NCBI GenBank assembly: GCA_945788485.1
Contig: CALZMB010000075.1
Span: forward strand, 1 to 9,218
Direction: 5' to 3'
Source of the DNA: an uncultured bacterium
GTDB taxonomy: Bacteria; Bacteroidota; Bacteroidia; Bacteroidales; Bacteroidaceae
Length of the DNA stretch: 9,218 bases
In this document: positions 6,607-9,218 of the stretch, one piece after another
Layout of the letters: every line of letters begins with the position of its first letter
Position numbering within the stretch: the first letter of the stretch is position 1
Notes under the pieces: model-generated
Told to the model about the DNA's origin: nothing
The model's input: only the letters and a program-made list of their open reading frames with translations
Database searches by the model: none
Made by a program: the position numbers and the translations under genes

Positions 6607-6610
6607 TACG

Positions 6611-6647
6611 ACAGGGGATGATGCCGCGACGCGGCTTCATCCCCTGT
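6611..6647 (+). terminator. Strong hairpin after the aldolase gene, no T-tract
   Basis: ACAGGGGATGA (6611-6621) pairs perfectly with TCATCCCCTGT (6637-6647). Inside, after a single T-T mismatch, GCCGC (6623-6627) pairs with GCGGC (6631-6635) around a 3-nt loop. The hairpin begins 4 nt after the aldolase stop. No run of T follows, so it is not a textbook intrinsic terminator. It may be a partial terminator, or a 3'-end stabiliser that sets the ratio of aldolase to symporter mRNA. Confidence 0.65.
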
Positions 6648-6658
6648 GTCTGTATGTA

Positions 6659-6680
6659 TTCGCCGCCCTTGGCGGGCGAA
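6659..6680 (+). other. Second hairpin before the symporter gene
   Basis: TTCGCCGCC (6659-6667) pairs with GGCGGGCGAA (6671-6680) around the 3-nt loop CTT, with a single bulged G at 6676. It begins 11 nt after the first hairpin and ends 32 nt before the symporter ATG. An A-run (6693-6699) lies between it and the start codon and may leave the initiation region unstructured. Confidence 0.5.
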
Positions 6681-6712
6681 CGCCATTCCCACAAAAAAAC
6701 TGACTGCCAACC

Positions 6713-8359
6713 ATGACAGACAACCTGACCATCCTCCCTGCCGCCATTCTCTCTGCGGCAGGCAGCATCCATTTCATCGACTATCTGATTGTCATCGCCT
6801 CCATCCTCCTTGCCATCGGCATGGGCGTATATTTCGCGCACCGCCAGAAAGACACCTCGACCTATTTCACCGGCTCGGGGAAAGTGCCCGTATGGGCTGT
6901 CGGCATGTCTATCTTCGCCACTCTCATCAGCTCTGTCACCTTCCTCGCCTACCCCGGCGCGGCATACGGCGGCAACTGGATTCTCCTCGTGCAGGGACTG
7001 ATGGTGCCCGTCGTGCTTCTCGCGCTGATAGGCATCATCGTGCCGTTGTTCAGGAAAGTGATACGCCTCTCGACATACGAATATTTTGAACGGCGCTTCG
7101 GACCGCTCGCGCGCTTCTATTCCAGCATAGCGTTCATCCTCACCCACTTCACGAAGATGGGCTCCGTCTTCTTTCTCGTCTCCATGGCTCTCGCCGCCTT
7201 CATGGATGTCAACATCTATTGGGTTGTAGGCATCCTGGGCGTGACAATCATCCTCCTCACTTTCCTCGGCGGCATGGAGGCCATCATCTGGATGGATGTC
7301 ATACAGGGCGGGCTGCTTATCGGCGGCGGGCTGCTGTGCGTCGTCATGCTGCTCTTAGCCATCGGCACGCCCTACACGGCTTCTGACATCCTCTCGACGG
7401 CATGGAACGCCACGACGAACGTGGGTCCGTATGAGGTGAGCAAAATCGGCATCGGCCCGTTCGCGTGGGACTTTGTCGAGACGACGTTCTGGGTGATGGT
7501 ATTCAACGGCATCTTCTACGCCCTGCAGAAATACGGCACCGACCAGACCATCGTGCAGCGCTATCTCACCGCGAAAGACGACCGCAGCGCGCAGCGCGCC
7601 GCCTTCATCGGCGTCTTCCTCTCTGTCCCCGTCTGGACGATGTTCATGTTCGTAGGCTCGCTCCTCTTCGCCTACTACCAGCTCTCGCCCGACGCTGCCA
7701 TCGAGGGGATGAAGCCCGATGCCGTCTTCCCGCATTTCATCTCCACTCAGCTGCCTGTCGGTGTCCGCGGCATCATCATCGCCGCCATCGCCGCCGCTGC
7801 CATCTCATCTCTCGATTCAGACCTCAACTGTCTCTCAGCCATCACCGTTGAAGACTATCTCGTGCGCTTCAAGCCCAACGTCACTGACCGCGTGAAGCTC
7901 AATGTCGGCCGCCTTGTCGTCGTGCTGGCAGGCCTTGGCGCCGTCGGCATAGCGTTGCTGTATGTCGAGAGCAACGGCGGCGCCGTGCTTGAGACCATCT
8001 TCGCCTTCTACGCCATCTTCTCCGCCGGCATCGTCGGCATCTTCCTGCTCGGCCTGTGCTCTCGCCGCGCCAACCGCCAGGGGCTCTACATCGGCCTGCT
8101 CGCCTGCATCCTCTTCACGGCATACGCCATGCTCACATCGCCGCAGAAGATGCCTGACGGCACGAAGCAGGCTCTGCTCGACCTCGGCGAGTGGAATTTC
8201 ACGCACTCGAAATACATGCTCGGTGTATATAGCCACATCATCGTCCTCGTCGTCGGGTATCTCGCCTCGCTCTGCTTCAAGACACCTCTTGCAGACAAAG
8301 AGCTCACCATACACGGATGGCTTGAGAACAAGGCGAGGGGCGAGAAACTGAAAAATTAA
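6713..8359 (+). CDS. SSS-family sodium:solute symporter
   Basis: 548-residue inner-membrane transporter of the solute:sodium symporter family (TC 2.A.21, SLC5-like), with hydrophobic segments throughout, probably 13-14 helices. TM1 lies near 19-41 and is followed by the loop AHRQKDTSTYFTGSGKVPVWAVG. Family landmarks are FATLISSVTFLAYPG, GGMEAIIWMDVIQGG starting at G186, KYGTDQTIVQRYLTAKD around 273-289 and SSLDSDLN at 365-372 in the sodium-site region. It would couple sodium entry to uptake of a sugar, sugar acid or sialic-acid-type solute. It follows the aldolase by 106 nt without a recognisable promoter of its own, so the two are probably co-transcribed, with the hairpins between them tuning the level. 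The substrate is likely to feed the aldolase (inference). The start is the only upstream ATG that keeps TM1 intact. Confidence 0.9.
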   Translation: MTDNLTILPAAILSAAGSIHFIDYLIVIASILLAIGMGVYFAHRQKDTSTYFTGSGKVPVWAVGMSIFATLISSVTFLAYPGAAYGGNWILLVQGLMVPVVLLALIGIIVPLFRKVIRLSTYEYFERRFGPLARFYSSIAFILTHFTKMGSVFFLVSMALAAFMDVNIYWVVGILGVTIILLTFLGGMEAIIWMDVIQGGLLIGGGLLCVVMLLLAIGTPYTASDILSTAWNATTNVGPYEVSKIGIGPFAWDFVETTFWVMVFNGIFYALQKYGTDQTIVQRYLTAKDDRSAQRAAFIGVFLSVPVWTMFMFVGSLLFAYYQLSPDAAIEGMKPDAVFPHFISTQLPVGVRGIIIAAIAAAAISSLDSDLNCLSAITVEDYLVRFKPNVTDRVKLNVGRLVVVLAGLGAVGIALLYVESNGGAVLETIFAFYAIFSAGIVGIFLLGLCSRRANRQGLYIGLLACILFTAYAMLTSPQKMPDGTKQALLDLGEWNFTHSKYMLGVYSHIIVLVVGYLASLCFKTPLADKELTIHGWLENKARGEKLKN

Positions 8360-8403
8360 CCATATTGTAACATCTTTCCTGCCGCCGTTTCGGAAAAAGG
8401 GTG

Positions 8404-8411
8404 TAACTTTG
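8404..8411 (+). promoter_or_regulatory. Probable -7 element for the response regulator operon
   Basis: TAACTTTG matches the Bacteroidota -7 consensus exactly and lies 29 nt before the response regulator ATG. No TTTG was found 19-21 nt upstream, so the -33 element is weak or divergent. The gap from the symporter stop is only 81 nt and shows no hairpin terminator, so some read-through from upstream is also possible. Confidence 0.5.
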
Positions 8412-8440
8412 CCGAATAAAACTCATTTCAAGAATCATTT

Positions 8441-9136
8441 ATGAAGATATTGGTAGTTGACGACGAACAGGACCTCTGCGACATACTGCAGTTCAATCTT
8501 GAAAACGAAGGATACGAGGTAGATACAGTGAACTCTGCTGAAGAGGCGCTGCGTCTGCCTCTTTCTGTTTATTCGCTCATCTTGCTTGACGTGATGATGG
8601 GCGAGATGTCCGGCTTCCAGATGGCGCGCCGTCTGAAAGACGATGCCTCCACCGCCTCCATCCCCATCATTTTCATCACTGCCCTCGACGGTGAGGACAA
8701 CACCGTGCGCGGACTGAATATCGGCGCCGACGACTACATCTCCAAGCCGCTGAGCATGAAAGAGGTGAAGGCGAGGGTGAAGGCGGTGTTGCGGCGCACG
8801 GCAGGCGAGGCGCGGTGGCACGCCGAGAACGGTGCCGCAGACGGCGACACCGTGGCGTGCGGCACCCTTGTCATCGACCGTATGTCGAAGAGCGTCACCG
8901 TCGGCGGCGTTGCCGTGCAGCTCACGAAGATTGAGTTTGAGCTGCTGCTGCTGCTTGTCTCGCAAGCCGGCAAGGTGTTCAGCCGCGAAGAGCTGCTGCG
9001 CCGCTGCTGGCCGAAAGACACGTATGTGCTCGACCGCACCGTCGATGTGAACATCACGCGCCTGAGGAAGAAGATAGGCGAATACGGACAATGCATAAAG
9101 ACACGTTTCGGATATGGATACACGTTTAAGAAGTAA
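8441..9136 (+). CDS. PhoB/OmpR-family response regulator
   Basis: 231-residue DNA-binding response regulator. The receiver domain (about 1-115) has the acidic pair D7/D8, the phospho-acceptor D50 in LILLDVMMGEMSG, T80 in IIFITALDG and K102 in ADDYISKPLS, a complete active set. The C-terminal winged-helix domain (about 135-231) carries VQLTKIEFELLLLLVSQAGKVFSREELL and RTVDVNITRLRKKIG. It should bind direct repeats upstream of its targets after phosphorylation by the kinase encoded next, whose start overlaps this gene by 23 nt. The sequence resembles PhoB-type regulators of Bacteroidales rather than the hybrid two-component regulators usual for glycan loci, so control of the neighbouring glycan genes should not be assumed. 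Its signal is unknown. Confidence 0.93.
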   Translation: MKILVVDDEQDLCDILQFNLENEGYEVDTVNSAEEALRLPLSVYSLILLDVMMGEMSGFQMARRLKDDASTASIPIIFITALDGEDNTVRGLNIGADDYISKPLSMKEVKARVKAVLRRTAGEARWHAENGAADGDTVACGTLVIDRMSKSVTVGGVAVQLTKIEFELLLLLVSQAGKVFSREELLRRCWPKDTYVLDRTVDVNITRLRKKIGEYGQCIKTRFGYGYTFKK

Positions 9137-9218
9137 ATCCTTCCAGCACAGCCTCTTCTTCAGCGTGGGGATTGTCTTCCTGCTCTTCGTCTTCTGTTTC
9201 ATGGTGTATCAGTATCGC
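9114..9218 (+). CDS. Start of a membrane sensor histidine kinase (cut by window edge)
   Basis: An ATG inside the last codons of the response regulator opens a frame that continues to the window edge: 35 residues, MDTRLRSKSFQHSLFFSVGI and onward. A short basic N-terminus is followed by a hydrophobic helix (about 14-32), as expected for the first transmembrane segment of a sensor kinase. The 23-nt overlap implies translational coupling with the regulator, the usual arrangement for a two-component pair. No kinase motif is included in the window, so the assignment rests on position and topology. Confidence 0.7.
   Translation, partial: MDTRLRSKSFQHSLFFSVGIVFLLFVFCFMVYQYR

Overview
This window looks like chromosomal DNA from a Bacteroidota, most likely a Prevotella-like member of the Bacteroidales. 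The strongest sign is promoter type: several intergenic regions carry the phylum's -33 TTTG / -7 TAnnTTTG signature at the expected spacing, and no classical Shine-Dalgarno sites are evident. The genes are GC-rich with AT-rich leaders. Gene content also fits: exported carbohydrate-active enzymes, an SSS symporter next to a DapA-family aldolase, and intergenic octamer arrays that I recall from Prevotella genomes (genus call is inference).

Layout. Positions 1-332 (minus) are the 5' end of an exported protein resembling DUF4450 proteins of polysaccharide-utilisation loci. It diverges from an exported GH105 unsaturated glycuronyl hydrolase (498-1712, plus). GH105 runs tail-to-tail into an M16 zinc peptidase (1670-2950, minus); the two coding regions overlap by 43 bp. 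An intergenic region with an inverted octamer array (2966-3064) and back-to-back promoters follows. Next comes a plus-strand set: exported GH3 glycosidase (3246-5456), DapA/NAL-family aldolase (5704-6606) and SSS symporter (6713-8359). The 247-nt gap between GH3 and the aldolase is almost entirely a second, larger octamer array. The aldolase-symporter gap holds two consecutive hairpins. A separate promoter precedes a PhoB/OmpR-type response regulator (8441-9136), whose 3' end overlaps the start of a membrane sensor kinase cut by the window edge.

How the genes may work together (inference). The DUF4450 protein, GH105 and GH3 would trim oligosaccharides, perhaps pectin-type material with unsaturated uronic acids, in the periplasm. 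The symporter would import a released sugar or sugar acid, and the aldolase would cleave a 2-keto acid derived from it. The peptidase and two-component system have no evident link to this.

The least ordinary feature is the octamer system: strictly 8-bp-period AGTWRACR units in opposed arms. Near-copies of one ~98-nt hairpin element lie in direct orientation on both sides of the GH3 gene. The arrays end 16-20 nt before the start codons of the peptidase and aldolase genes, followed in both cases by a similar TATATATA leader.
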